Shown: positions 16,071 through 25,252 of the stretch, piece by piece | How the letters are laid out: each line of letters opens with the position of its first letter | How positions within the stretch are numbered: the stretch's first letter is position 1 | Assembly (NCBI GenBank): GCA_965248635.1 | Contig: OZ252114.1 | Location: 1,984,001 to 2,048,000 of the forward strand | Length of the DNA stretch: 64,000 nucleotides | Reading direction: 5' to 3' | DNA from: CBDAPI01 sp965248635 | GTDB taxonomy: Bacteria; Acidobacteriota; UBA6911; RPQK01; CBDAPI01 | The notes under the pieces: generated by a model | What the model saw: the letters and a program-made list of their open reading frames with translations, nothing else | Databases searched by the model: none | What the model was told of the DNA's origin: nothing | Translations under genes and position numbers: made by a program

Positions 16071-17786
16071 ATGGCATACCTGCAAACCAGTCCACGCAAG
16101 TTTGACGTCGTCGTGATTGGCTCCGGGGCCGGTGGGGGGACGGCCGTTCGCGTTCTCACTGAAAAGGGGATTGAAGTGGCCCTGCTGGAAGCCGGCCCCA
16201 TGCTCAACCCGCGGCGTGACTTCAAGGAGCACGCCTGGCCACACGACCTGCCCCATCGGGGAGCGGGCGAGCAGGGCGAAGCCTACTTCGGGAAAGGTAA
16301 GCCGTTTGGATACTTTTCTGCCACCTTCGGGGACTGGGAGCTGGAGGGTGAGCCCTACACGGTGGCGGAGGGCAGCCAGTTTCGGTGGTTTCGGTCCAGG
16401 GTGCTGGGCGGGCGGACCAATCATTATGGACGGATGTCATTCCGCTTCAGCGACTATGACTTCCATCCTTACGACCTGGACGAACTGGGGACCAATTGGC
16501 CGATTACTTACCAGGATATCCGGCCCTATTACGACAGAGCCGAGGCATTCATCGGCGTTACAGGAACCTTGGAAGGCATCCGCAGTGCCCCCGACGGGGT
16601 TTTTCAACCGGCCCCACCACCCAAAGTCCACGAACTCCTGATCAAGAGGGCGTGCGATCGGCTCGGGATTTCGTGCATCGCCAACCGCAGGGCGGTGATC
16701 ACCCGACCCTTGAACGGTCGTCAGCCCTGTCACTATTGTGGAATGTGTGGTCGGGGATGTCAGACAGCCTCCAATTATTCTTCCAGCACGGTCGAGATCC
16801 TGCCGGCGCTGGAGACCGGAAAACTCACCATCTTTGACAATTCAATGGCACGAGAGATCCTGACCGATGACGAGGGGAAGGTCACCGGGGTTTCCTACAT
16901 CGACAAGACAACTCGTGAAGAAAAGAAAATCCACTGCCGCGTTCTGGTGCTGGCCGCCAGTGCCTGCGAATCGGCGCGGTTGCTCCTGAACTCGAAGTCG
17001 AGTCGGTTCCCGCAGGGCCTGGCGAATGACTCGGGAGTTGTCGGTCGGTTTCTGATGGACACGGTAGGCCTGGGGGTGTCCGGCTATGTGCCCGCCCTGG
17101 AGGGCCTGCCCCGGTATGACAGCGACGGGGCCGGCGGGGCCCATCTGTACATGCCCTGGTGGCTCTACGATCAGAAAAACAAAGACTTTCCGCGCGGGTA
17201 CCACATCGAGATCGGCGGTGGTTATCGCCAGCCGCAGATAGGCTTTGGAGGGAGCACAATCCGGCGCCACGGTGGTTACGGGAGGGATCTGAAAGCCGCC
17301 ATCCGTGGAGAGTACGGTTGCTTTGTTGGTTTTTCGGGGCGAGGCGAGATGATCCCCAACAACCTGAGTTACTGCGAGATCGACCCGACGGTTATCGACG
17401 AGTTTGGGATCCCGGTTCTTCGTTTCCATTTTCGCTGGACTGACTACGAGTGGAAGCAGGCCCGGCACATGGAATCGACCTTTCGCGAAATCATCGAGAC
17501 CATGGGAGGAACCGTGCAGGGGCTTTCCAATCCGGCTTTCGAGGGGCAGGGAATCTCGGTTCCCGGGACGATTATTCACGAAGTGGGGACGGTTCGGATG
17601 GGGGATGATCCGCGTAGTTCAGCCATCAACCAGTTTAACCAGGGTCATGAAACCCCCAATCTTTTCGTCGTGGACGGAGGTTGTTTCGTCAGCAATCCCG
17701 ACAAGAATCCAACCTTGACGATTAACGCGTTATCCTGGCGAGCGAGCGACTATCTGGCGGAAGAAATGAGGAAAGGTCATGTCTGA
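16071..17786 (+). CDS. GMC-family FAD-dependent oxidoreductase
   Basis: The 571-residue protein begins with a Rossmann FAD site (FDVVVIGSGAGGGTAVRVL ending in an acidic ALLEAG), then SRVLGGRTNHYGRMSFR, the GMC signature region. A cysteine-rich insert (CHYCGMCGRGCQ) and the C-terminal HEVGTVRMGDDPRSSA and NPTLTINALSWRASDYL complete the family pattern. It resembles gluconate, sorbitol or fructose dehydrogenase large subunits, which oxidise sugar alcohols or sugar acids and pass electrons to the respiratory chain. The start is ATG 16071; a GTG two codons upstream is also open. It overlaps the gene for a gluconate-dehydrogenase-subunit-3-like protein by eight bases, so the two likely form a complex. 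No cytochrome subunit is adjacent in the same operon. Confidence 0.88.
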   Translation: MAYLQTSPRKFDVVVIGSGAGGGTAVRVLTEKGIEVALLEAGPMLNPRRDFKEHAWPHDLPHRGAGEQGEAYFGKGKPFGYFSATFGDWELEGEPYTVAEGSQFRWFRSRVLGGRTNHYGRMSFRFSDYDFHPYDLDELGTNWPITYQDIRPYYDRAEAFIGVTGTLEGIRSAPDGVFQPAPPPKVHELLIKRACDRLGISCIANRRAVITRPLNGRQPCHYCGMCGRGCQTASNYSSSTVEILPALETGKLTIFDNSMAREILTDDEGKVTGVSYIDKTTREEKKIHCRVLVLAASACESARLLLNSKSSRFPQGLANDSGVVGRFLMDTVGLGVSGYVPALEGLPRYDSDGAGGAHLYMPWWLYDQKNKDFPRGYHIEIGGGYRQPQIGFGGSTIRRHGGYGRDLKAAIRGEYGCFVGFSGRGEMIPNNLSYCEIDPTVIDEFGIPVLRFHFRWTDYEWKQARHMESTFREIIETMGGTVQGLSNPAFEGQGISVPGTIIHEVGTVRMGDDPRSSAINQFNQGHETPNLFVVDGGCFVSNPDKNPTLTINALSWRASDYLAEEMRKGHV

Positions 17787-18495
17787 GAATCCAACCCCTC
17801 TCTCGCGAGAATTGAGCCGCCGCCAAATGCTCCGCTCGATCGCGGTGGCCCTGACGGCGGCGGGATCCAGTGGCATCACACTCGAAGCCGGCGGCTTCGT
17901 GCACTTCCTGGCTCAGGAGGAAAGGGAACCGGACGGCTCCTACCAGCCCCTCTTCTTCAAGAACCACGAGTTCCGAACCGTCAAGCGCCTGGCCGAGCTG
18001 ATCATTCCTGCTGACGAGAGCTCGGGCAGCGCCTTGGAAGCGGGAGCTCCTGAGTTCATTGACCTGCTGTGCAGTCAGAATCAAGAACTGGCGAGGATGT
18101 TCACCGGGGGTCTCCTCTGGCTTGACCAGGAAATGAACCGGCGGCAGGGACGCCCCTTTGTAAATTCCGGCGAGCCACAGCAGCATCTCCTGCTGACGGC
18201 CCTCGCTCAGGAAGCCCGTCATCAGGAACGGAGAGAACGAGCTTCCCGAAATGCGGGACACCGGTTGCACCCATCTGACCCGGGATTTCTGCACTACACG
18301 GCGGAGCCGGCATCCGAGCTCGGCCCGGGGGGCCAGTTCTTTGTCTGGGTGCGGCGCCTGACAGTCGACGCTTTCTACACGAGTCGAATCGGTGTCGCGG
18401 ATGTCGACTATCAGGGAAACAGCTTCCGGGAAAGCTATCGGGTCCCTCAGGAAGTCATTGACTACGCCCTCCGGCGCAGGCCCTCTGAGGACTAG
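17779..18495 (+). CDS. Gluconate 2-dehydrogenase subunit 3 family protein
   Basis: The 238-residue protein has a twin-arginine-like leader (LSRRQMLRSIAVALTAAGSSG) and the subunit-3 pattern FRTVKRLAELIIPADESSGSALEAGAPEFIDLL, with later segments VRRLTVDAFYTSRIGVADVDYQGN. Such subunits help export and stabilise the flavin-containing GMC subunit, with which this gene overlaps by eight bases. Co-export through Tat, with the large subunit carried as a hitchhiker, is expected from the family but not proven here. Confidence 0.85.
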   Translation: MSENPTPLSRELSRRQMLRSIAVALTAAGSSGITLEAGGFVHFLAQEEREPDGSYQPLFFKNHEFRTVKRLAELIIPADESSGSALEAGAPEFIDLLCSQNQELARMFTGGLLWLDQEMNRRQGRPFVNSGEPQQHLLLTALAQEARHQERRERASRNAGHRLHPSDPGFLHYTAEPASELGPGGQFFVWVRRLTVDAFYTSRIGVADVDYQGNSFRESYRVPQEVIDYALRRRPSED

Positions 18496-18538
18496 CTTTC
18501 GATTTCATCAGTTTCGTCGTTCTGGGAAGGAAGAAGGC

Positions 18539-19990
18539 ATGCAAAGCAAGACGTGTTCGAAAGATGGCAGGCCGTGGCGGCACACGCTGGTTGTGGGCCT
18601 GATCCTGCTGACCGCTCTCGCTCCGGCTCTGGCGGCGGGCTCCCCCAACATCATCATTATTCTGGTTGACGATATGGGATACGGGGATCTGGGCTGCTTC
18701 GGGAACCCGACGATTCGGACGCCCAGGCTGGATCGCATGGCTTCGGAAGGCCAGAAATGGACCAGCTTCTATGCCGGTGCCATTGTCTGTACGCCCAGTC
18801 GGGCAGCCCTGATCACGGGGCGCCATGCGATTCGCAGCGGGTTGGCCAGTGACCGGACCGCGGTCCTGCCGCACAATGCCGCTGCCGGCCTGCCAGACGA
18901 GGAAGTAACGCTGCCGGAAGTACTCCGAAGCCGCGGCTATGCGACCGGGTACCTGGGGAAGTGGCATCTCGGGCATCTGCCTCGTTATCTGCCCACCCGG
19001 CGCGGTTTCGACTATTACTACGGAACCCCCTATTCCAATGACGAGAAAATCGCCGATCAGTGGAGGCACGAATTCAAAGGGAAGAGAGGCTGGGAGGTGT
19101 CCCTTTTCTACAACCCGCGGAGCGAATACTGGGATATTCCCCTGATGCGCAATGAAGAAATCCTGGAACGCCCGGTGGATCAGACAAAACTCACGAAGAA
19201 CTACACCGAGGAAGCCATTCGCTTTATCCGGCGCCACAAGAAGGGACCATTCTTCCTCTATCTGAGCCACAACATGCCTCATGTCCCCTTGTTTTCTTCT
19301 CCCGGGTTCCGGGGTAAGAGCCTGGCCGGACCCTATGGAGATGCGGTCGAAGAGCTGGACTGGAGCACGGGGCAGATTTTGGATGCTGTGCGCGAGGAAG
19401 GGCTGGCTCAGAACACACTGGTAGTCTTCACGTCTGACAACGGCCCCTGGGCGGCCTTCCGGGAACACGGAGGATCTTCCGGATTGCTGCGCGACCAGAA
19501 GGGAACGACCTGGGAGGGGGGCATCCGCGTTCCCGGCATCTTTTGGTGGCCCGGTCGGGTCCGGCCGGGCGTTGTCACCGGCATCGGCTCTGCTATGGAT
19601 CTCTTCAGCACGGCGATCAGTTTAGCCGGGGGCGAGGTGCCGGGTGACCGGGTTATTGACGGAGTGGACCTTTCACCGGCCCTGCTCGGGAGCGGTCAAA
19701 GTCCCCGGGAAACCTTGCTCTACTATCGGGGCAGGAGAGTCTGGGCTGTGCGGAAAGGCCCCTTCAAAGCGCATTTCTTCACCAAGACGGCGTGGGGCCA
19801 CAAGCTGCTAGAGAAGCAGCACGATCCGCCGCTACTCTTCCACCTGGACCGGGATCCCTCGGAGCGGTTCGACATCTCCAAAGACCATCCTGAGGTCATT
19901 GCTGAAATCCGCGAGATCCTGCGTAAGCACCAGGAGGACCTGGTGCCGGGCGAGGATCTGCTGGTCAAGCGGCTCCCGCAGGAGAAGTGA
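18539..19990 (+). CDS. Sulfatase (arylsulfatase type, formylglycine class)
   Basis: The 483-residue protein starts MQSKTCSKDGRPWRHTLV followed by a hydrophobic signal sequence ending near ALAAG. The sulfatase core follows: NIIIILVDDMGYGDLGCFGNP with the metal-binding DD, the active-site motif CTPSRAALITGRH whose Cys is converted to formylglycine by a separate maturase, KWHLGHLP, and TSDNGPW with the second metal site. It would hydrolyse sulfate esters, probably of sulfated glycans or sterols, in the periplasm. The frame is open 49 codons upstream, overlapping the previous gene, but the signal peptide fixes the start at 18539. No anaerobic sulfatase maturase is visible in the window. Confidence 0.92.
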   Translation: MQSKTCSKDGRPWRHTLVVGLILLTALAPALAAGSPNIIIILVDDMGYGDLGCFGNPTIRTPRLDRMASEGQKWTSFYAGAIVCTPSRAALITGRHAIRSGLASDRTAVLPHNAAAGLPDEEVTLPEVLRSRGYATGYLGKWHLGHLPRYLPTRRGFDYYYGTPYSNDEKIADQWRHEFKGKRGWEVSLFYNPRSEYWDIPLMRNEEILERPVDQTKLTKNYTEEAIRFIRRHKKGPFFLYLSHNMPHVPLFSSPGFRGKSLAGPYGDAVEELDWSTGQILDAVREEGLAQNTLVVFTSDNGPWAAFREHGGSSGLLRDQKGTTWEGGIRVPGIFWWPGRVRPGVVTGIGSAMDLFSTAISLAGGEVPGDRVIDGVDLSPALLGSGQSPRETLLYYRGRRVWAVRKGPFKAHFFTKTAWGHKLLEKQHDPPLLFHLDRDPSERFDISKDHPEVIAEIREILRKHQEDLVPGEDLLVKRLPQEK

Positions 19991-19996
19991 GCCCGG

Positions 19997-20815
19997 ATGA
20001 ATCCTGAACTGGACGCCCAGATCCATTACAGCTTCAGCTACTACAAGGGGCTCGGATTCCTGGTATGTTTTGCCCTGGTCGTTGCCCTGCAGATCATATT
20101 CCCGAATCGTCTGGGGATCAGGGCCCTTCTGAAGAACTGGAAGGTCAATGTTCCGATGGCCTTGATCAATGTGGTGCTCCTGGCCTTGATTTGTGGCGCC
20201 TGCGCCTCAGCTCTGGCTGTTTCGGTCCGAGAAGAGAACGGGGGTGCCTTTGAAATTCTGGGTCTGTCTTACCGGTTCCAGGTGGTGCTGACGGTCCTGC
20301 TGCTCGACCTCGTCGCCTATCTCTGGCACCGCGCCAACCACGTCTGGGGCCTGTTGTGGAGTTTTCATGTAGTTCATCACTCCGACGCCACGTTCGACGC
20401 TTCGACGGCGGTTCGTTTTCACGCCGGCGAACTTCTGATTTCCCTGGGGGTGCGATTGCTGGTGGTCCTCGTTTTCGGTTTGCCGGTCCTGGGTCTCATC
20501 CTTTTCGAGCTTGTTTACGGGTTCTGCAACCTGCTGGTCCACAGTGATATTCGGCTGCCCGAACCACTGGACCGTTTGCTGGCTGTTATTTTTGTCACCC
20601 CCTCGTTGCATCTGATCCATCACTCGGTGAAGAGGGAAGAGCACAACCGGAACTACGGGACGATTTTCTCGTTCTGGGACAGAGGCCTGTCCAGCTATCT
20701 CCCACCGGTCTCGAGAGGTTCGGTCCGGGTAGGCCTCGTGGAAACGGGAGCGGACCTCCGGCTGAAAGATCTCCTGCTGCTGCCCTTTCGCCGGAGGGCC
20801 GGGGAGGACGACTAG
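19997..20815 (+). CDS. Fatty acid hydroxylase / sterol desaturase family membrane enzyme
   Basis: The 272-residue polytopic protein carries the histidine clusters of this di-iron family: WHRANHVWGLLWSFHVVHHSD (HxxxH and HxxHH) and later LHLIHHSVKREEHNRNYGTIFSFWD. Four or five membrane helices surround the motifs. Members hydroxylate or desaturate lipids, sterols or carotenoids using oxygen at the membrane. It begins six bases after the sulfatase stop, so the two are probably co-transcribed; a lipid or sterol sulfate substrate would fit both but is only inferred. It converges with the PVC dehydrogenase gene, whose stop lies immediately next to it. Confidence 0.9.
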   Translation: MNPELDAQIHYSFSYYKGLGFLVCFALVVALQIIFPNRLGIRALLKNWKVNVPMALINVVLLALICGACASALAVSVREENGGAFEILGLSYRFQVVLTVLLLDLVAYLWHRANHVWGLLWSFHVVHHSDATFDASTAVRFHAGELLISLGVRLLVVLVFGLPVLGLILFELVYGFCNLLVHSDIRLPEPLDRLLAVIFVTPSLHLIHHSVKREEHNRNYGTIFSFWDRGLSSYLPPVSRGSVRVGLVETGADLRLKDLLLLPFRRRAGEDD

Positions 20816-22591
20816 TTATCGCGTCTTGAGAAACCGCAGCAGGTGCGCCATTTCCTCGACCGAGACCAGCGTCTCCAGATCGCCCGGCATGGCGGACACA
20901 TCGGCTACGTAAAAACGCCGGATGTCGTCCCGGGGAATGACAACCTCTTGTGCCTCTTCCAGTAGCAGGATGAGCGCCTGGGGTGTTTGCTCCTTAAGCA
21001 CTCCCTCCTCGATGCCTCCCGAGACTCTCTCCACCACGTAGGATTGATACTCGGGTGCGACCGATTCGCTGGGCTGGAGAATGTCACGCAACAGAATCGC
21101 CGCCGGGCGAGTTCGCACGGTTTCCAGGTCGGGTCCCACGGCTCTCCCTTCGCCCCGAAGCTGATGGCACTTGGAGCATTCCCGGCGGTAGACTTCATGT
21201 CCCAGAACAGCATTCCCTTCCCGGGAAAGCACGGCCTTATACTTCTCCAGTACCTCCTGGCGAGCTTTGTCCGGCTCCTCCAGCAGGGCCCGTCCCCGCT
21301 CCCTCACATCTGGATCTCGATTCATCAGCAAGGCACGCTTTGGTCGGAAGCCCAGAGTCCAGGGCGAGACAAGTCCTTCCTCCATGGCCTCGAGAAGAGC
21401 CTCGATTCCAGTAGCCGATCTCACCAGCACGTTGCCAGCAGCATCGCGAACGGGTGGTGTGAAGCCTCTCCAGCCAGAAATCAGCTTCTCCCAGGTGGCC
21501 TCTTCTCCAACCGGCCCGAGGGCCTGAATGGCTGCCACACGGATGGCTTCGGGTGTGGATGGCGCAAGCAGTTCGCTGTAAAGAGGAAGATAGTCAGTTC
21601 TGGTGGAGAGACTCAGGAGTTGAATCGACTCGGTCCGCAGTTCAGGGGCTGAGCCCGGGTCCGCCGCCGCGATTGCGGCTCGTTCGAGCGTTTGGTCGGT
21701 GAGAGATCCGTCTGCAAATCCGGCAAGTTTGACCAATTCGAGAGCCGCCGGCCGGAGTAGCGAAGAGCCATCCAGAAAGATTCGCAGGGCCTGTTCCTGA
21801 AGGTCTCCTTCCGAAAGCAGGGTAGAGGCGCTAGCGCGAGTTCCTCTCATCAGACCTGTCAGGACCTCCGATTTCCACCAGTCGGGACCCTCCACACTCA
21901 GGATCCTGGCGAGGAGCGCCGAAACCTCAGCCTTCTTCTGTCTTGCACCGAGAACGGAAGCAAGAGTTCTAAACAGGATCCTGGCTCCCTCCGAGTCTTC
22001 CTCCGTGAGGCGTGAAACGGCGAGTTCCAGCAGCCTGGGGGTTTCGTCCGAGGAAGCGCTGAGAGCGGCGATCGGAACCCAGGGGTCGGCGATCCCTTCC
22101 AGTAACAACCGGTCGCGAATGGTGCCGGCATGTGGGGAAGACAGAAAGCCCGAGCTGAGCAGCACCTGGTAGCGCACCCTTTGACTGGCGTCCGCCGCCA
22201 GTCCCAACATCCGCTCACGGACCTGATCGGACTCGCTCAGATACCGTTCGCTCAGAATCACTGCGTTCTCACGCACACCCGGATGGGCATCTGACAGTGC
22301 AGTCAAGACCGGCTCGGGACCGAGCCGGCCCAGGCCCTCCAGCGTCCACAGGGCATGGAGTCTGGCCAGGGGCAGAGGGCTCGACTCGAGAAGCGCAATC
22401 AGGTCCGGCTGAAGCTCCCGGGATTGTCTGTCCACGAGTAGTCTCTGGGCGGTTCTCCTCCACCACCCATTCCGATGGCCGAGCAGGGAGACCAGTTCCT
22501 GCGAGGGGGTTCTGCTCAGCTGCAGGGACTGCGGGGAGGGTCTCTTTCCTTGCGGAAAAAATTCTGTAGATGCGCCCTTCTCGAGTTCCAC
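20816..22591 (-). CDS. PVC-type haem-binding dehydrogenase, C-terminal part: HEAT repeats plus cytochrome c
   Basis: This frame gives HEAT-like helical repeats (HRNGWWRRTAQRLLVDRQ, LARLHALWTLEGLGRLG, VRENAVILSERYL) followed by a class-I cytochrome c domain with CSKCHQLRGEGRAVGPDL (CxxCH haem site) and the usual DILQPSESVAPEYQSYVV. In planctomycete, verrucomicrobial and acidobacterial homologues these follow a beta-propeller dehydrogenase domain in one polypeptide. Here that domain lies in the preceding frame (22269-23867), and the two join if one T is removed from the T6 run at 22556-22561. Any start codon in this frame is therefore probably artificial, and the piece is the C-terminal half of one gene. 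Its periplasmic electron-transfer role is inferred from the family. Confidence 0.82.
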   Translation of the reverse strand: MELEKGASTEFFPQGKRPSPQSLQLSRTPSQELVSLLGHRNGWWRRTAQRLLVDRQSRELQPDLIALLESSPLPLARLHALWTLEGLGRLGPEPVLTALSDAHPGVRENAVILSERYLSESDQVRERMLGLAADASQRVRYQVLLSSGFLSSPHAGTIRDRLLLEGIADPWVPIAALSASSDETPRLLELAVSRLTEEDSEGARILFRTLASVLGARQKKAEVSALLARILSVEGPDWWKSEVLTGLMRGTRASASTLLSEGDLQEQALRIFLDGSSLLRPAALELVKLAGFADGSLTDQTLERAAIAAADPGSAPELRTESIQLLSLSTRTDYLPLYSELLAPSTPEAIRVAAIQALGPVGEEATWEKLISGWRGFTPPVRDAAGNVLVRSATGIEALLEAMEEGLVSPWTLGFRPKRALLMNRDPDVRERGRALLEEPDKARQEVLEKYKAVLSREGNAVLGHEVYRRECSKCHQLRGEGRAVGPDLETVRTRPAAILLRDILQPSESVAPEYQSYVVERVSGGIEEGVLKEQTPQALILLLEEAQEVVIPRDDIRRFYVADVSAMPGDLETLVSVEEMAHLLRFLKTR

Positions 22592-23867
22592 GATAGAGAT
22601 CCTCTGAATCCTCGTGATAGCGGCTGGACGTCCACTCGGGGTGTTCGATCATCTCCCGGTAATAGTCGACCAGGTAGATGGACCCGTCCGGGCCAGTGTA
22701 GAAGAACACCGGTCGAAACCAGTTGTCAGTGGAAGCCAGGAACTCGCTCTCCTCGTGCACGCGACTGGCCGTGAAGGTGGAACCGCTTTCGGACCAGACG
22801 TCCATGTGGACCAGGTTGTGTACGGGCTCGGCGACCAGGGAGAAGTGCCCCAGTTCCGGTCCGAAGCCGCCTCCCAGATAGTGAGTCAGACTGCATCCCG
22901 AAGTGAACTTGCCGGCCTCTGTGAGCAGCTCAAAGCGTGGATTGTGAGTGATGGGAAAAACCTGGGAGTACGTCCCATGGTCGGATGCCTGATGCATGGC
23001 CGATCTGAGAAACAGATCAGGGTTGCGCCGAAGGTAGGGAGCAGCGATGACTACGTGGCGGGCGTGAACGGCGTTGTTGAGAGTAAAGTAGCGTCCCCAC
23101 TCGTCGAAAGAGTGTCCGAACTGGGAGGGGGCCGAGAGATTTTCGAGTCCACCGCTGTCGGGTTGCAGCCGGACCGAAGAGTGACTCTCCTCCAGAACGG
23201 GTGAGTCGGCCCGGTCCGGGTAATGGATTCGGCCGCCCCGGTCCCCAAACTTCTCCTGGAAGATAACAGCCCCGAAGCCGCCTTCGTTGGCCAGGTAGAT
23301 CCAGTTATCCAAACCGTAAACGGGAAGATTGACTGTGTGCTGCGGGTTGGAAAAGGCAAATCCCGTCAACACGGTCTCACGCACGTCCGCCTGGCCGTCT
23401 CCGTCACTGTCTTCAAGGTAAAGCAGATCTGGAGCAGCGGTGACGAGAATGCCGTTTTTCCAACGCATCACACCCGTGGGCAGGACCAGTCCGTCGGCGA
23501 AGACGAAGCTCTCGTCGGGCAGACCGTCGCCATCCTGGTCGAGGAGAAGACGAACTCTCCCGATGGGCTCGGTATTCAGGGGGTACCCTCCCGTTTCTAC
23601 TACATAGATACGTCCATCTTCGTCTATCTCCATGGCCACCGGGTCTCGAATCAGAGGCTCCGCGGCAAAAACCTCGATCTCGAAACCGGGGGCCAGATCA
23701 AAGGTGTCGAGGGCGGCCTGCGGACTGTGGGGAGGGCTGTAATCGGGATCAGGAGCCTGAGGCTGGCAGCCGGCCAGCCAGAACAGCGAAATCACGGAGA
23801 CCTGGATCCACTTCAGTCTGGGAATCAACCACTTGAGCCGCCCGGGTCGCACGCTCGATCTTCTCAT
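22269..23867 (-). CDS. PVC-type haem-binding dehydrogenase, N-terminal part: lipoprotein propeller domain
   Basis: From ATG 23867 the protein begins MRRSSVRPGR with a signal peptide and lipobox (FWLAGCQPQ). It continues with the membrane-bound dehydrogenase propeller: FDLAPGFEIEVFAAEPLIRDPVAM, DEDGRIYVVETGGYPL, DQDGDGLPDESFVFADGL, DGSIYLVDYYREMIEHP and GRIYRIFSA. After that it runs into unrelated sequence. A one-base deletion in the T6 run at 22556-22561 would restore GRIYRIFPQGKRP and join it to the HEAT/cytochrome c part, giving one protein of about 1000 residues. A sequencing error in the homopolymer, a real null mutation and slippage frameshifting are all possible. The substrate is unknown; family members are thought to oxidise sugars or alcohols. 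Confidence 0.82.
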   Translation of the reverse strand: MRRSSVRPGRLKWLIPRLKWIQVSVISLFWLAGCQPQAPDPDYSPPHSPQAALDTFDLAPGFEIEVFAAEPLIRDPVAMEIDEDGRIYVVETGGYPLNTEPIGRVRLLLDQDGDGLPDESFVFADGLVLPTGVMRWKNGILVTAAPDLLYLEDSDGDGQADVRETVLTGFAFSNPQHTVNLPVYGLDNWIYLANEGGFGAVIFQEKFGDRGGRIHYPDRADSPVLEESHSSVRLQPDSGGLENLSAPSQFGHSFDEWGRYFTLNNAVHARHVVIAAPYLRRNPDLFLRSAMHQASDHGTYSQVFPITHNPRFELLTEAGKFTSGCSLTHYLGGGFGPELGHFSLVAEPVHNLVHMDVWSESGSTFTASRVHEESEFLASTDNWFRPVFFYTGPDGSIYLVDYYREMIEHPEWTSSRYHEDSEDLYRGTREGRIYRIFSARKETLPAVPAAEQNPLAGTGLPARPSEWVVEENRPETTRGQTIPGASAGPDCASRVEPSAPGQTPCPVDAGGPGPARSRAGLDCTVRCPSGCA

Positions 23868-24052
23868 CACGGTTCGGAAACTTCCGACGGAATCAATCCC
23901 TGCTGTGATCAGGATTCTTGGCATACGCTCCTCGAAAGACTCCCGGCATTCCTGCGTCGCGCGCCTAGCTGGCGACGAAGATCCATCCCGAATTAACACC
24001 GCGAACTTCCCGGACAGTACACTAGAACCCAGAATTAAGAAAGTCTGCTAAA

Positions 24053-25249
24053 ATGCAGCGAATCTTTCCCATGAATTCCCTGCACAGATCACTCCAGTCC
24101 TCGATTCCCAGGCCCGCAGACGGCCTCTCAAGTTTTTCCGCGGATCTTGGCCAGCAGCTCGTTTTTGGACCGGGATCCCTGTCGAAAATCGGTCCCTTTG
24201 TTCGCGAGATGGGAGCCGGCAGAATACTGCTGGTGGCAGATCCAGCGATGCGGGAGGCCGGGCATCTGGAGCGCGCTCTGGCTTCCCTGGGGGAGTCAAA
24301 GACGGAATCGCTGGTCTTCGATCAGGTTCAGGAAAATCCGACCACTCGCTCGGTGGAAGATGCTGCCTCGCGGTTGGAGGAAGAGAAGTTTGACCTGATC
24401 GTCGCAGTGGGTGGGGGCAGTACCATGGACACGGCCAAAGCCGTGAATTTCCTGCTCAGCAGCGGCGGGCGAATGGAAGACTATCGGGGCTACGGTCAGG
24501 CCGGCAATGACATGTACCCCTCCATCGGTGTCCCGACTACAGCGGGGACCGGGAGCGAGGCCCAATCCTACGCACTGATCGCCCGTTCGCGAGACCACCT
24601 GAAAATGGCCTGTGGCGACCCCGGGGTTAGGTTCCGGAGAGTGATTCTGGACCCGGACCTGCTGGACACTGCGCCCAGCCAAGTGCTCGCCGCGGCCGCA
24701 GCCGACGCGCTCTCCCACGCCGTTGAGAGCCTGGTCTCAGCCGCCAGCCATCCCGTCTCGCGGATGTTCTCCTGCTGGTCGTGGAAGTTGTTGGAAGGCA
24801 ACTGCGAGAATGCCGTCAACGAGAGGAATCGAGAGGCTCTGGGCCAGATGTTGATGGGGGCCTACCTGGCGGGAATGGCGGTCGAGCTGTCCATGCTGGG
24901 TGCTGCCCATGCCTGTGCAAACCCGCTGACGGCCCGTTACGGTATCAGGCATGGCGCCGCAGTCGCATTGTTGCTTCCCGGCGTGGTTCGTCTGAACGGC
25001 CCTGCCGTGAATGCAGATTATGGACAGCTGGAGGGAATCGACCCGGTGCAGGCGGCAGAATCCCTGGCAGTGCGGCTGGAGGCCCTCCGCACCCGATTTG
25101 ATTTGCCGACCTCTCTGGTGGAACTGGGTGTCAATGAATCCTCCATCGAGGAGTTGGCCACGGAGGCGGCACGGCAATGGACGGGTCAATTCAACCCCGT
25201 TTCCCTGACCGCCGGAACGGCCAGACAACTCTATGAATCACTCTCTTGA
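24053..25249 (+). CDS. Iron-containing alcohol dehydrogenase family protein
   Basis: The 398-residue protein follows the group III Fe-ADH pattern: FGPGSLSKIGPFVREMGAGRILLVADPAM, the NAD-binding GGGS (LIVAVGGGSTMDTAKAVNFLL), IGVPTTAGTGSEAQSYALI, and metal-site segments ADALSHAVESLVS and AHACANPLTARYGIRHGAAV. The usual metal-ligand histidines are visible (SHAVES, GAAHACANP, IRHGAAV). It would oxidise an alcohol or reduce an aldehyde with NAD(P). ATG 24053 is used, with ATG 24071 a shorter alternative. It is followed four bases later by the beta-propeller gene. Confidence 0.9.
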   Translation: MQRIFPMNSLHRSLQSSIPRPADGLSSFSADLGQQLVFGPGSLSKIGPFVREMGAGRILLVADPAMREAGHLERALASLGESKTESLVFDQVQENPTTRSVEDAASRLEEEKFDLIVAVGGGSTMDTAKAVNFLLSSGGRMEDYRGYGQAGNDMYPSIGVPTTAGTGSEAQSYALIARSRDHLKMACGDPGVRFRRVILDPDLLDTAPSQVLAAAAADALSHAVESLVSAASHPVSRMFSCWSWKLLEGNCENAVNERNREALGQMLMGAYLAGMAVELSMLGAAHACANPLTARYGIRHGAAVALLLPGVVRLNGPAVNADYGQLEGIDPVQAAESLAVRLEALRTRFDLPTSLVELGVNESSIEELATEAARQWTGQFNPVSLTAGTARQLYESLS

Positions 25250-25252
25250 GTC

